NCBI GenBank assembly: GCA_037577475.1
Contig: CM075188.1
Span: 18,767,001 to 18,831,000 of the forward strand
Reading direction: 5' to 3'
DNA: 64,000 bases
Source of the DNA: Chaunax sp. Z400
Lineage: Eukaryota; Chordata; Actinopteri; Lophiiformes; Chaunacidae
Part shown: positions 46,854 through 61,100 of the stretch, in pieces
Position numbering within the stretch: the first letter of the stretch is position 1
How the letters are laid out: each line of letters begins with the position of its first letter
Notes under the pieces: generated by a model
What the model saw: the letters and a program-made list of their open reading frames with translations, nothing else
What the model was told of the DNA's origin: nothing
Database searches by the model: none
Program-made: the position numbers and the translations under genes

Positions 46854-49800
46854 AGCGCACATTCAGTTGGCAACGCCTTCATCGTTATTATTCTATGAGC
46901 AACACAACCTGTAGGTCATTGTTTGGAACTTATAAGACAATTAAACCACACCATTAGCTTTAAGTGAAAAATAAAAAATAAAAATATGCACATATTCAAA
47001 ATAGTAAATTATTTAGCGGTCACAAGATGCTTGTTCTTAAAGGTGGACCATTCTTCCGTTTGAACGTTTCAATTACACTAGCAAAAACACAGTTTTCTAT
47101 GTACAGCTGTCAAAGGCTCACCAAGAAGATCAAAATGCATTAAAGACTTTCCTTGTTGGTTTAAAAAGTAACTTTAGCATGCATGACAAGATTGTAAATG
47201 TTAATTGGATTGCAATGTAATCAATAGCAAGGTAAAATATAAAGAGATAAAATATTCAACAGTAAAAACAGTAATATAATATAAGATTATAATGAATATA
47301 AGATGATGATGTAAATAAGAAAATGTCTAAGATATAAATGAGGTTCTGGAGGCTAAATGAAAGATAAGAAAAGATAAATGAGGATCTAGTCAAACACAAT
47401 CTGAACTCTAAATATAAGATATAACACTTAACACACAAAGGTTATAAGGTCACTCCAACTACTATAACCTCAACTGGATGATTAGTTGTGAGTAAAACAC
47501 ATATAGACACACTACAGATAAAGTAAAAACCACGAATCAATAAAGTAGACCACACTGGTGAACAAATCCAAACGTTATTAGGAATTGGCTGGGATGGCGG
47601 AGAGAGAGCTGAAAGTTCATTCGTTTGTCTTTTTGACCCCCTGAACACCTGACTTAGCAGAAATTATTGTTATTACTAAAGACTGAGGCCTTTTTTTTTA
47701 ATAGTTAATAGAATTATGATACTTTGCAGCTGTCATTACTTCAAAGTATATTCCTTAAATGTAAAGAAACAGGTCAGAGTGAGAATGGGAATCTGCCTTA
47801 AATTCATGATGATGCCTCACTTATAGCACAGCATCAACAGTAGAGGTCAGTATTTGTCTCTTATTGATCTGGAAATAACAAGAATTTGAACAATTTTAAT
47901 TTCAAGTGCATTACCATGTTAATGATCATAAACGTAATTCTGCTCACCTCTTATAAACACTGCTACCTTTATGTTTTCCCCTTGTAAATACTAAATGAGT
48001 TTAAGCAGTAAACAAATATCTAACACACAAGTTGGCAGTTAAAGCAGGATGAGGGACTGTTCTCCCAATGCAAATAGGCCAGTAATCTTGTTTTTATAAC
48101 CAATACAAAAAAGTTGGTAGTCTTGCTTAATATATTAGCACTAACAATGCAATTCATCCCCCTTGATTATTTAAACTAAAACCTGACATCTCAGTAAACA
48201 TTCATAAAAATGCATGTATGAAGTATTAAACAGAACGCTGCCTGCCTTCACATGTAACCACACAGAAATCCTTGGTTTGAGTTTAACTTATGATTATGGG
48301 TTATATCTGTATGGTCACTTGGTAAGAATCCATATTAGACGCCACCTGAAGTGACCGTCTGTCACTTTACTAATACATTTCAACCCTTGTGACGTGTTGG
48401 ACAAATTGTGTCTGGCATGAAAATGAGGACATAGTTCTGTCAAACACATTTGGAATCTAGATTTTTTTCCCTCCCTTCAAATTGCATTTAAGAGATTCCT
48501 TTTAAAGCAGTAGTTTGAGTAGGCAAACTAACAAAATTCTTAATTAGTGTGTCTTAGATATAAATGATAATACTTGAGGCAAGTAATTAGCTCCAATTCA
48601 GGTGGAAGGATGCAGCTCTTACTGCAAAAAGGAAAAGAAATACTCCAAACAAAATTACCCAAATTAGCAAAATACAACCACAAACAGACAAAAAAAAAAA
48701 TCCAACAAACACAATAGTTAAGTTTCAATCCAAATGTAGTACAATTAAAAACAGCTAACTGATGCACATTTTCATCTACTTCTGTTAGGGTTGGGGTGCA
48801 TCAAGATTATCATTCCTCCACCACACTGTGTCACTTTTGTTTTTCTCCATATATCAGCTTCTCTTCCTCAGTTAATCATGAACTTTTTTGTGGTATTCTG
48901 ACTTTTTAAAAAAAAATGATGTGCTAAATCTGGTGAATTTCTGTGCTACACCCACAAGTGTTGTTAGCTTCCTTGAGACAGGGGCGACACGACCTGTTGT
49001 CTGATTTGTAAGATCAAATGAAATAGCCTGTTCACATTTGACAGGAGACATGCTTGAAACTCTTCACGCAGTGCCGGGCCATCATGAAAGTAGATGCTCA
49101 GTCTAAAATGAAGTCTCGATATGAAGTTTCAGATTGTCTGTACAGGTGGAGATTAGGACCATAACAGCTGTTTTGTGACATTTTGTGACTAATTAAAAAC
49201 TGTCAGCCTATTGAATTCTCTTTGGTTTGCCTGCTTTTGCTCAATTCACATCATATTTATGACCTTTAGAATATTTTTAGACAACACAGCATTTGCAACT
49301 ATTGCCAGATATCTGCTCAATGGAGAACCTCAGTGAAACGTGTACCAACTTCCCTCTAATTTGTTGGTGAAATTGAGTCATCTATCTTCAATTTGGCAGG
49401 AGGTCATTTTCAGACATTCTTGTGTTTTAAAAAAAATTACTCATGGGTCTTTACCATTAATTTCAGGAAAGCAGGCCCAATCTGGAAAACTGCATGCTCT
49501 TCATAGACTAATGAAACAGAACAGTTGAAGTGATCATGCTTAGCTGAATTAGTTATTTGAATGACTCATACTCTGATTAGCCACATATTATTTAATTTAT
49601 GTTTTCACTCTCATCACTCTAAAGCCTTACACCACCATGTTACATCACTCACATGTCCCTCTTACATGTCTTATAACTACCTTTTCTAATTGACTCTCAT
49701 TGAGATTGAACATCAGAGTGTCATCAGAGATGTTTACTTTCTTGTAACTCATCACCTCCTCAAGGTTATTGTGCCTTATTAAGATTAATAGACCATGGAT

Positions 49801-50690
49801 CTTTCGGTCAGCTTCAAGGTTTTCATGTTAATGTGCTTTCTTTCACAGCCACCACAGCTTTTGAAAAGCTGCATAATAGAAAGGTTATTCATCAGACTGA
49901 GACTGCAGAGGAAGAAAATGCCATCTTGGGTGTCATTCAAAGAACTTAAAATGTAAATCAGATAAAGCTTTTGTATTTTTGTGTATCATTTGGGTTTTGG
50001 ATAGGATTTTGACTTGGGACATTATCACCTCACCAAAAGATCCAGATGCATGTTTTCTATATTGCATCAACAACAAAAACCAGGCTGCTAACGTGGCTAA
50101 TGTTTGCTTCCAACAAGTATAATTCCAACCCTGAATCAGTGACTTATTTGGAGTCTGAAATGTTGTTGATTCAGGTTTTGTAAAAACTGCATAAAACACC
50201 ACAGGTAGGGGTGGGGGGGGGGTGGGGGTGTAGAGCATTCACAAATACAGGGAGGTGGCCTGACTCTAGACTGGTGGGGATCAGAAAAATGAAAACAAAA
50301 ATATGTGAATGTTATTCCCTCCACTCATAAAGTCCTGCTTTTATTTCATCTGAACAAATAATATACTGAAGTTTTCGTGCTTTTCATAATAACAGTAATC
50401 TAACAGTAATCCTTTACTATTTTGTCTGTGATGTTCAATTATAGTGCTTTTAGGTTAATATAAATACACATTGCCACCTGTTCATCAAAATACAAATGGC
50501 AAATCTCTTTCCCTTTCTAAATGTTGCAGGGGAGGTATAAATGAATAAAAGGCAATCTTAATGCAACCAAAGAGGTAAAATCCAGGAGCCAACAATTCCA
50601 TAATTACTCACTGTTAGTTATAAAGCTTTTAACTGTGAGTGCACCACAACAATTAAAGCAGCACACATTTATCAACATTCTTTTCAACTC
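46854..50690. other. intergenic, nothing recognised
   Basis: About 3.8 kb of AT-rich DNA with short homopolymers and a G-rich run at 50208-50228. No gene or transposon I can name. Confidence 0.5.
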
Positions 50691-50699
50691 AGTTTTTCC

Positions 50700-51005
50700 C
50701 ATCTAGACATAATGAATTCAAGATTCAAGACTCTGTTGAAGGCGTATTCCACATCTGGACTTATCACAATACTGGACATTTTTGCTGATTGGATAACTGA
50801 ATTACAATCAACAATCTGCTCCTGTTATTACAGGAGTCCCTTCCAATAATGAACCCTGCCTGATTGGCATTTATAATGGAGTGTAGAACCTTTTCAAGGT
50901 GTTCTGCTGTGTGGTTTAGGTTAATGGGGCGATATGAAACACATTTATCATGCTGGCTTCCTTTTTTTTAAGTATGAGGCTCATATTGGCCTCTGTTATT
51001 GATCT
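50700..51005 (-). mobile_element. L1-like reverse transcriptase remnant
   Basis: Minus-strand translation gives SYRPINLNH, then LEKVLHSIINANQAGFIIGR, then SPDVEYAFNRVL. These are the L1-group boxes (SYRPISLL, NPDQTGFIKGR and SLDAEKAFDRV in intact elements). Frames are interrupted. Confidence 0.7.
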
Positions 51006-51766
51006 AAGTAAAGAACCTTAGTCATACGATGTTTTAGCATCTGGAAAGAGTTTAAAATTTGAAAACAACTGTGAGTGATCCTGTAGTTCCTTGCATTCCT
51101 TATCCATTTAGTTGTCTCATTATGTTTTTTGTCGTCGCCACACATCACTTACTCATCTAGTTCAGATTTATTTAGCACATTTTACGTGTAATCATGCCAT
51201 GTTATTCTGCTGTCCATCTTTGAAAACTGTAGCTTTCGGTCTCCTGCTTTATAGATTTTGTTGATAACGTGATCAAACAAAAAAAATGGTTTTGCTATAT
51301 GTACAGTACATAAAGCTAAAGTAATAGAAAATAATTGTGTAAATAATTAACTTCAATTGTCTCTGTATGTTGCACTTATATTCATCAAATATCTTTGTTT
51401 TTACCTCAACCCACTAAGTGCTCTCTTACAAAAAAGAGACATTCAAAAGAAACATATAACAAGGATAGAGATAGATATTAGATACCTTGTTTTTATTTGA
51501 AAACAGAGATCAACAGGTTTGTTTCAGCAACCTGAGGTCAATATTTCTCTTACATGACGACATAATTTCCCCTCAGAGTTAAGCTTTTGTTTGCACTCCA
51601 CCAGATGGCTCCATGTGAAGGCTGTGTCTGCACTTACAATATGCTGATGGGCTCTGTTTAGGGTTGTGTCTGTGCATTGATGAAGTCTTATTTTCCGATC
51701 GCCACCTCTTCCTCTGGGCAGAGCTGGCTGTGTTAGTAAACAATCTGCCTTAGCAAGTGGAAAGGT

Positions 51767-51785
51767 TTCTCTCTCTTTCTCTCTC

Positions 51786-51838
<53 letters not shown>
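51767..51838. repeat. (CT)n(CA)n compound microsatellite
   Basis: About 45 bases of mostly CT repeats followed by about 20 of CA, then TACACATGTGTGTGTA. Confidence 0.95.
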
Positions 51839-51839
<1 letters not shown>

Positions 51840-51889
51840 CTACACATGTGTGTGTATGTATATATATATACAGTATATATACATCTTTT

Positions 51890-52760
51890 TGAGACAGATA
51901 TATTATGTAAGCAAAAGAAGGCAGTCCTATAAATTTGTTTTATATGGAAATTAAAGGACATATCCTGATCAAAGATAACTCCAAGATTCCTCACGGTGGA
52001 GCTGGAGGCCAAGGGAATGTCATCCGTAGTTATTACATCATTATTAGATAGTGTGTTTCTGAGATGTTTAGGGCCCAGCACAATAACTTCAGTCAGTTTA
52101 AAGGACTGCGGTATACAGCCTGTTAAAAGAGACAGACTGATCATATCTAACAGGGAAGTGCTGACTAAAGGTAAAACATCTTTAAGCAGCTTTGTTGGGA
52201 TGGGCTGTGGGACACAGGTTGTTGTTGTTTAGATGAAGAAATAGTGGAAGGTAGTTGTTGAATGTCAATTGGAGAGACGCATTGTAGATACACACCAGCT
52301 GTTTCTACAGTTTCTGTGTTTGAAGGTAAATTGATATCAGTTGAAGGCAGGAGGTGATGAATTTTGTCTCTAATAAGTAGAATTTTATCATTAAAGAAGC
52401 TCGTAAAGTCATCACTGCTGAGGCTTACAGGAATACAAGGCTCAATAGAGCCTGGGGTTGTTTTTATTCTCTTCTAATAGTGCTGAGTAATTGGCTGCTC
52501 TGGCCTTGTGGAGGGCCTTCCTTTAGGTTAAATGGCTGTCTTGCCACGTTTATCGAGACTCTTCCAGTTTAAAACGATGCCATTTTCTTTTTAGCTTTTG
52601 CTCTGTTTGCTTCAGATAATGTGTTTAATGATCACACCATGGAGCTAATCTCCTGTGCTTTACACTCTTCTTTCAGAGGGACAATAGAGTCAAGAGGTGG
52701 TCTTTGTGAGCCTAAAGCACTGTCAACAAGATGATCGATGTCAGTCCATTTTGTGCAGGA
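51890..52760 (-). mobile_element. L2-like LINE with the reverse transcriptase core deleted
   Basis: The minus strand encodes EVIVLGPKHLRNTLS, STVRNLGVIFDQDMSFN and HIKQIYRTAFF, the stretch after the catalytic box of a common fish LINE. Just upstream, in the same frame, is LLTGCIPQSFKLT from the start of the reverse transcriptase, so roughly the whole palm region is missing. Sequence to 52760 continues as the linker region of the same element. Confidence 0.75.
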
Positions 52761-54340
52761 GAAGAGTCAAATGACACAACACACCAAGCACTCTTAGGGG
52801 ACCTTGCACAGATCCTGAAGCAGAAAGCCATAGCCTTACATTTAATGGTAAGAAAAGACAGTTATATGCAACATCTCTTCTCAAAAAGATCAGCTATTTT
52901 GGAGCATTAAATTTCTATAGTATATATACATTTTTACACGATTAATTAAGTGTTATAGGAGGACATTAAAAGTGTATAAATTGAGATTGACAACATAGAA
53001 AGACTTTGGTGACCAATTACATGATAAGGCTAGTCCGATGAGGATAGGAGATATGTGGAATCCCCTGGAGTCTAGATGCTGCTGGTGGTGCAGTAAAGCC
53101 AGCAGATGGAAAACGAAACCTTTTAGTTGAATTACCTGGATCATTCTGAGGGACATAGTTGTGATAGGTCTGAATGTCAGAATGAAAGAAACCCAGTGAT
53201 ATTTAAAGAACAGGATCTGCTCTTTAAAGACTGCTGAGCTCAGTCAGATAATACTCTCATCAAACACATTGTGCAAGGTGGATAAAAGAATAGTTTACCT
53301 TTGAACCGCAGTATTCATGTTGAAGTCACAACTACTGATGATGTTGTACTCACACTCAAGGTACAAAACTTTGAGTCAATGCTGAACCTCTCACTAAGCC
53401 AAAAAAGTGTAATTTGAAGTCTAAATATGCTTTTGAGACAATCACACCAAGTACCGTCATTATTATGTACTTCACAAATGGGGGTGGAGGTCAGCACGTG
53501 TTCTGATATGTTGAATGAGTGCACACTGTGAAGTCAGTATGTCATAGAACTGTAATGATGCTGACATTTTAGTCATGCTCACTGGTGTAACCTGACTAAG
53601 AGTGACAGAAAAGTAGAGATGAGATAATTCACATGACAAAAAGACAAACTAGTTTTATTTCAAGTGGACATGACTTATATAATGTTTCAGCCACAGACAT
53701 TCGTCAGGGGAAAAAAAGTGAACGCACCTGTTTGCGTTAGACAACGATGCAACGTCACAGCATTGTCTTCTAAATATCCTAAATGAGTCATCATTTAGGA
53801 TATTTAGGATATTGACATCACTCAATGTCACGGCGAGACATTGTTAGAAAGATAAGGGTGTGATTGGGCAACCTCTGTTATCTTATTGGCTTCATGCATT
53901 GCAGAGATGCAGATGTCCGGGACTGACCTGACCTGATCCGGGACCTGATCCGTGGCTGTCTGTGATGGAGGGTTTTACTTGGGATATCAGCTCTTAATAT
54001 TACCAATCTATTAAGCACATGCATGTGATTTGCTGAATGTTTTGAAGTATTGCTGTACTAAGAGTACAATATTAATGTAATATTTTGAGCGGTATAGAGC
54101 CCCTAAAGTCCTATATAGCGAACAAGTGGGAATAAGGTAATTATCTTTATATGCAGAAGTTATTACCTCACACGGTGATTGTACTTCTTGACACCTGTTT
54201 TTTTCTCTGGGAATGTTCCTGTGGCTGGCCTCTTCATGTCAAGATGTAATTTACAGCTGACAAACCTGAAAAACATCTTGGTGGAAACACACGCTGAGCT
54301 CCCTACCGTGAACATTTCATACACCATTCGACACCTAATT
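52761..54340. other. intergenic with small repeats
   Basis: 53640-53745 on the minus strand reads CCTGACGAATGTCTGTGGCTGAAAC, in the style of Penelope-like or other retroelement ends (shown in part by position). A small hairpin of AAATATCCTAAATGA and its complement lies at 53791-53823. No gene seen. Confidence 0.4.
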
Positions 54341-54344
54341 GTCT

Positions 54345-54560
54345 CCTTCGCACAAGATAATAATTTTGTTCCCATAAGATAATAAATTGTGTGTACAAGA
54401 TAATATTTAGTTTTTACAAGAAAAGAATGCATCTGCACAAGATAATAATTTTCTGCCCATAAGATAATAACTTGTGTGCACAAGATAATAATTTTGTTCG
54501 CATTAGATAAAAACTCGTGTGCACAAGATAATTATTTTGTTCCCACATGATAAAAACGTT
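54345..54560. repeat. tandem array of about 50-bp units
   Basis: Four to five diverged units of CACAAGATAATAATTTTGTT, then CCCATAAGATAATAA, then CTTGTGTG. Unit type unknown. Confidence 0.75.
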
Positions 54561-57129
54561 CCCATCATGGAACTTTAAGGGCTCTGTAAATACGTATGCT
54601 GCAAAAAATGAAATAGGAATATCCATATGTGGAATTCAAAGCCTATGTTGTTTCAGTTTCAGCTAAGAATCAACCAGCTGCTATGACAGAAGACGACATG
54701 AGGACGCAGACTGAAAACTCGATTGACCGTACAAGATTTACCATAACCTTGCACACGGCATTAGATTACAAGAGGATTAAATCTGTATGCAGAGTGAATG
54801 AACCCTTTCCCCTTTAAATAATGCCAGAGGTACCCATGAAAATTGCTTTTGTTCAAGAGCACCTTGACGTCAGTACTACATACTTGTGAAGATGATCTAT
54901 AGCAGGCAGTTTCTGCATCAAGGGCAGCAGCAAAAACTACCCTGCAATGTCTCCAGAGAGGAAGGATCACAATGGAAGCATCATGATTCTTCCTTTAAAG
55001 TGTGGGCCTCAATTAATACCTTTGAACACTTGTCACAAGAGTGAAATGGCTTCAGGTGTCTTCTGACACCTTCCAAAGAATGGCTTCAAATAGCAATGGC
55101 AGGTGTGGAACATCATTTGAATGTTTTGTGTGTGGCTCTGAATGTAATTTCAAACATAAGCTCAACAAAAAATGTAATGTGTATTAATGTGCAATAATCT
55201 TTGTATCATAGCAAAACAGAATGGCACTCAGTAGAGAGCATACCTCTGTCAAGGCCTGGAACCATAATTTAAGGTTTCTGGATTTAGCCAACTATTTAAA
55301 CCAACCTTTCTGGTGGTTATGTTTTTATTTGGGTCTGCACCAAATTGCACACACTCATAGATACCAACCTCCTAAATATATCCTGTTTTTCATCAGTCCA
55401 TGCATTACTCCCTATTTGCTATGTTAAAGAAAATGTAAAAGAAAAAAAAATACTGGATCTGCCCCTTTGTCCGGAGCCGCACCAAAATTCGGTTCTGGCC
55501 CAAGACCCAACCCTTTTAGAGTAGTCTAAATAGAGCAGCGTCATAAGAGTATTTGAAGAGTGTGGTGGTGACTGAATCGCTGATACACTCATTTGTATAG
55601 TGGGCGTAAGGGAACTAAGGACACAGTCCTGAGGGGCTCCAGTGATGTTTTACATAATATGGGTCGAGAAGCCTTTTGTGAAGGTGGTAAAAACATTTAT
55701 TTACTTTCCCTGTTACATGGCGTTTGATCTTGTCCTCTGCTCAGAGGGCAAGGAGCTCCTGGGCCTTGCTCTGTCTCCCCAATTTGAAGATATTTTCAGT
55801 TGATTTTCTACTTCCTTGCGTTAGCTGCTAACTGCTACTAGCTGTTTTTTTTTAATCTTGCGGTTGTGGGCCGCACGTATAATTCGTTATCGAAATGTCA
55901 CTGTTCTGTTTTTCCGCCTCATGTTTACACAAATGTCCAATTCAGCTCTGTTACTAACGCCGCTGCTCTCAAGGAGGTGGATTAACACCCCATTATACCT
56001 TCATTGCATTTATACAGAACAGCAGGGTGGAATAAAGGCATGCCAGTCCTGCCTTGAACAGGCTTTTTAAAATTTGCTTCCTGCTGAGCAATTTTAACAT
56101 TCATGTTACCCTGAGGATGAATGTCAATGTTGTTTAGTGACCTGTTGGCCTTTGCTTAGCATTACGGTCTGCCCAAATTTTCCACTTGCAGATCTCAACT
56201 GTAAATCATCATAAAGCAGAATAGATGTCTTGGCAAATAGTATTTCAATTTTTTTTTTTTAGCATACATAGCTGCCAGTAACTTTGCAAATTTTCAAATA
56301 CAGCACTACCCATGTCCTTCACGAAACTGCAGTCCATTAAATCACTTAAAATAATTTGAAAATGTATTTATTACAAAATTCATTTCAAGTCATGTTGTTT
56401 TCCATAGTGATGGATAACATCTCAGCACAAGGTACACTTAAAAGACATTAAGACATGCAGCAGAAATACTACACACATGTATAAACACAACAGTAATCAC
56501 CAGAGGGATGACAATAGTTTTTGTTGTTGTTTCTGAACGTGGTAATTTCCTTACAATACAATATATCATTACAGAACAATGCAAATGAAAAGAACGTATG
56601 CCATTTATAATATAAATCATTTGATATTACTTTTTGGATATATACATATGTGTTGTTCAACCATTACACTGTACAACTACAATATCACTATAGTGAATAA
56701 AGTGTTGTGTAATGTTCAGTTATTTTATTTTTGTTTTTATTTTTTATACTCTCAAGTTAACTCAGAGACATTTATATATTTCTATTTTTTACACCACTGA
56801 ATTTTACATAACTTTAATGTAGATGACCAAGAAGTATATAAACGCTTTCTACCCTGTTCTGGCTTAGACCAACTTTTAATATTCATTGGTCCACCATCTA
56901 GAAGAATTACCAGCATTTTTAAATTGCATTTTCATCATTGAAACATATTTTCAAAAAAATGAATGTTGTACTTACAGAAATGTTTTCATGAAATGGCTTT
57001 TTTACATTGAACATCAAATGTTCTCTATGCCGGCAAATTCAGGATGGATTCTAGTAAACATTTCTGCATCGCTATTGTATAAATTACCTGTAGGTATTTA
57101 GCTGATGCTAGCATTAAAAGTGGATGTTG
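54561..57129. other. intergenic, mostly unrecognised
   Basis: A fragment of the repeat family with CTGCCCCTTTGTCCGGAGCC lies at 55440-55510, and 55225-55380 may belong to the same kind of element. No gene found. Confidence 0.45.
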
Positions 57130-57137
57130 ATGACAGT

Positions 57138-58117
57138 CAGAAGGTGGGTAGAGTAGCCAAAAATTGTACTCAAGTAAGAGTGGCGTTACTTCAAAATAAT
57201 ATTACTCAAGTAGAAGTAAAAAGTAGTCATCCAAAAAAATCACTCAAGAAAGAGTAAAAAAGTATTTGGTGAAAAGACTACTCAAGTACTGAGTAACTGT
57301 TTGATCGTAATGTCTGATTTATTTTTTTAGAAATGATGTCATCAGACAGACAAAAATATAGAATATTGTGCAAATTCTGGTATTTCCAAATAATAAAATA
57401 AAATTTTTTACCAAAACCATCTTGACCATTCATAATTTGCGATAGTTGGTAGCTAACGCTAATTCATTCCTCCATAGAAAATGTATTGTTAGACGTTGAG
57501 TGTTTGTATGCTGAAATGTCGGTTTGTTTTGGCAGACCCAGAAGACACCGCATTATCTGGCTGTTCTTTTGCACTGTGTGTAAGCGAAACATGCTTTGTA
57601 TATGAGACCAGGGGTGTTCATCCTCTTCAGTTTTAGCATTGGAGACAGTTGCCTCTGCCATTTTTCATGTGTTTTTTCATTCCCTGTCCGCTACATGTGA
57701 AGAATTTGTGCCGCTATGCCACGGTTTCTGTGTGGTCATGTGACTGCATGGCTACGTCTGATTGGTGAAACGGAGTCATGTGATTATTGCTGCTACGTGA
57801 CGTCTGATTGGTGAAACGGAGTCTTGTGATTGTTGCTGCTACGTGACGTCTGATTGGTGAAACACAGTCATGTGGTAGATCCACTGTCGGCATCTCTCTG
57901 GCAAAAATAAAGCATATCTAATGTGTAGAATAAATGGTAAAAAAAAAAAAAGTAACGAGTCGAGTGTAGCCCAAAGTAGCGTTTCTTCTTCACAAATCTA
58001 CTCAAGTAAAAGTAAAAAGTATGGTGCAGTAAAACTACTCTTAGAAGTACATTTTTTCCCAAAAGTTACTCAAGTAAATGTAACGGAGTAAATGTAACTC
58101 GTTACTACCCACCTCTG
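57138..58117. mobile_element. 980-bp non-autonomous hAT element with 8-bp target duplication
   Basis: Starts CAGAAGGTGGGTAG and, on the other strand, CAGAGGTGGGTAG. The 8-bp sequence ATGACAGT flanks both ends (57130-57137 and 58118-58125), the target-site length of hAT transposons. Subterminal ACTCAAGTA motifs occur in both arms. Inside, 57735-57880 has three tandem units containing GTCTGATTGGTGAAAC and TACGTGAC. No transposase frame. It lies 56 bases from the nmur1 stop codon, in or next to its 3' UTR. Confidence 0.85.
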
Positions 58118-58173
58118 ATGACAGTTAATGGATGCAGTGGCTCAGAATGGCCAACAATGTATTCTCCTTGACC

Positions 58174-61100
58174 CTATGTAAAGCTGGTCTCATCTTTCAT
58201 CCTCATTTCTCCATCTTCTGCCTCAGCTTCAACAACAGCAGTGCCATTGCCGTCACTAAGGGTGCTGCGAAGCGTTACCCGGGTGACACTGAGTGAGTGC
58301 TTTCTGGGAGTGTTGTGATGTTGGCGATGGCACATTACCTCTTTGAACATTTCTCTAAAGCGTGTAGACATGAGGTTGTACAGGATTGGATTGACTGCTG
58401 AGCTGAGGTAGAAAAACACTCCGGAGATGATGTGCACATATTGGAAGATTTCCAAGTGGCTGTCAGTCCAGTCACTGATGAAACTCCACATGAGGCGGTC
58501 TGTGTGAAACGGGGCCCAGCAGATGGCAAAAACCACCACTAAAACAACTGTAAAAACAGTGTGAGAGAAAAGGGGATATTGAGAGATGATAGGGATTTTG
58601 ATAGCAGAGCATTGATTGGTTTCCTCACAAGTTCTCTCTGGCCTCAACTTCCCTCTAGAGATGTTCTGTCCTGGGCTCAAATCCCCCAATTTATTTCTGT
58701 ACCCCTGTACATTCTTTACTTTCCTTGTTGTAGATTCTCATTCATCTCATTTACCTTCGAGGATTCTTTAGATTTCATAATTCATAAATTATTTGTTCTG
58801 TTTTGTTTATATCATTAGTTTGGGTCTCATCTTCACGACGTTTACTGGTTTTTGAGTGGCCTTCATTAAAAGCTTGAAGAATTAAAGATAATTAAAGGAG
58901 ACATGTATGTTAGGATGTCACTGGTTTTTTATTCGAGTTATAAAACTGGAGGATCACAGTCTGTTTTGGACGTGTCAAAAATATTAAACTAGCTTCTCAC
59001 TATAATCAGATTTCAGAGATGCTTCATGCAGGAAATTCGCCGTTATGTTGGTGAATCACATTTTTGTTGTATATTCCTAACACATAAAGTCTCCTGAGGT
59101 TTGATAGTTTCAAGAGATACAGGTACATATATACAGAAGAACTGAGCTTATGACATGGTTGACTGTATGGCTCGAGGGAAAATAGTCACATCATATTCAC
59201 ACCGCCATATCCAATATAACACAATATGTGGCATGACTTGAATATAGTCAGTTATGAGATTATTTATATGTTAAATCTGCTCATCATGCTTTATAGACAT
59301 TGCTTTTCATATTCATGCAGTCATATAGACTCTCTCTCAGGAGCTGACACGAAACCCCTGCTGCTCATTATCAATGGGAGCTGTTTATGGCACCCTTGTC
59401 AATTACTGCCTTCTTCCTCCGTGTCTCCCTGACCTTTAGCTTTCCATCTTTTTAGTCATAGTGATGGACATTCTCCAGGAATGATTTAACATTTTAAAAG
59501 GCAAAACGCTGATTGTAAATCTTCTCTGAGGCTGTAAATCAGCCTCAGAGGTCTCATCGTTGGTGTCTTTTGAGGAGAGGTCGGAACACAAATGTGAGTA
59601 GACAACTGAATTTTGATTTGTGAGTGTGCTGGAACCGTATTCATTAATTATGTAAAGTGACATCTTGACCTCTACAAGCGAGCTGGTAAGGGAGTGACCC
59701 CCCTATTCCCCCAACAACGGTCCCTGAGCAGCCAAGCATGTAAATTAATGTCATACGTTATATTTATATGAAGTATGGATTAATCCCTTCACATGGCTCG
59801 AGCCTATATGCAACATTTGCTTTCATCTTCACCTCTGAGTCATACAAAGCTGATAATTCCTGGGTTACATCAGTAAGTTAATATGACGTCTGTGATGATG
59901 TGACGATGTCTGCGATAAAACCCTATTAGATCGGAAAGTGCCTCTGTTTCACGTGGCAGAAACTGTTTAACATTGTCTGAATGGATTTGTTAACATGTCA
60001 TCAAGCATCTATTTGGTAATGCCACAGACATTACACTTTCACGAACCCAGCAGACAGTGTTCAAAGGAAATAGCTGCAGAATTTCCACTTCAACCGTATT
60101 TAATTGTGTATTCCCAGATACAGATGGGAGCAACAGCTGCAGCTGATTGAGGGGTTATTACATTATAAAACTCTATGATAAGTTTAAGGTGCATTTTATA
60201 TTTACGTTGGAGAGAAACCAGTCACGCATAATCCAGATTTGAATGGTTTCTGGATGAAATTTCCTTCCAAGGTCACAGAGATTATGTATATTATATTATG
60301 TTATGTTATGTTATATTTCATTTAACTGGCACGTCTTTTTTAATAAGTCAGTTGTTTTGTCTGTAAAATGTAGGAGATAAAGTTAAGAGGCCCATCACTG
60401 AAAGGTATGTTCAGTTCATTTTATAATGACTAATAAATGACTAAATATCAATTGAGACCAAATAAAACACCATTACTTTTCTCTTGACTAGCTGACTAAA
60501 TGTAATGTTACAATACATTTATTTGAACGTTGCCTTCTAATCATTTCTATTTGTTTCAGTGCAAATGTTTCCTTTTTTCAATTAATGTTTTGTTTTGAAT
60601 GTCAGAATTATTTTTTTTATTGCCGAAAATGACCATTTCTGTTCACGGCCCACAATGAGCGGGAACAAGAGTTTAAGTAAAGAAAGAAGATCAGAAGGGG
60701 TTGATACTCACACAACATTTTAGTGACCTGCTTGCGACGTGCCTTCTGCTGCTGCGTTCGAATGTTACAGAAGCTGTCCTGTTCAAAGCCTGACTTCGCC
60801 TCCAGTGCCTGATGCATCTTCTCCCGCTTCAGCTGTAGTCCAATGAGCATATAGAGAGCGCTGATGGTGAGCATGGGCAGAATAAAAAAGAGGAAGGTGG
60901 TCACCTGGATGGTCAGGTTGTACATCCAATGCGGCTTCACCAGTGTACAGATTGCTGAGTTAGGGATCTCCGTGCTTATGTTTCCAGCAGGGCTGCTGCG
61001 GTAACTGTGAAGGACGTCGATCCCATGCAGACTTGTGTTAGGCAATGCACACAACAACGACACACCCCACACCGTAAGGATGACTCGTTTGGCATGGGTG

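Noticed and set aside
51524..52144. 206-codon minus frame
   Set aside because: A LINE remnant runs through a microsatellite into unrelated DNA; not a gene.
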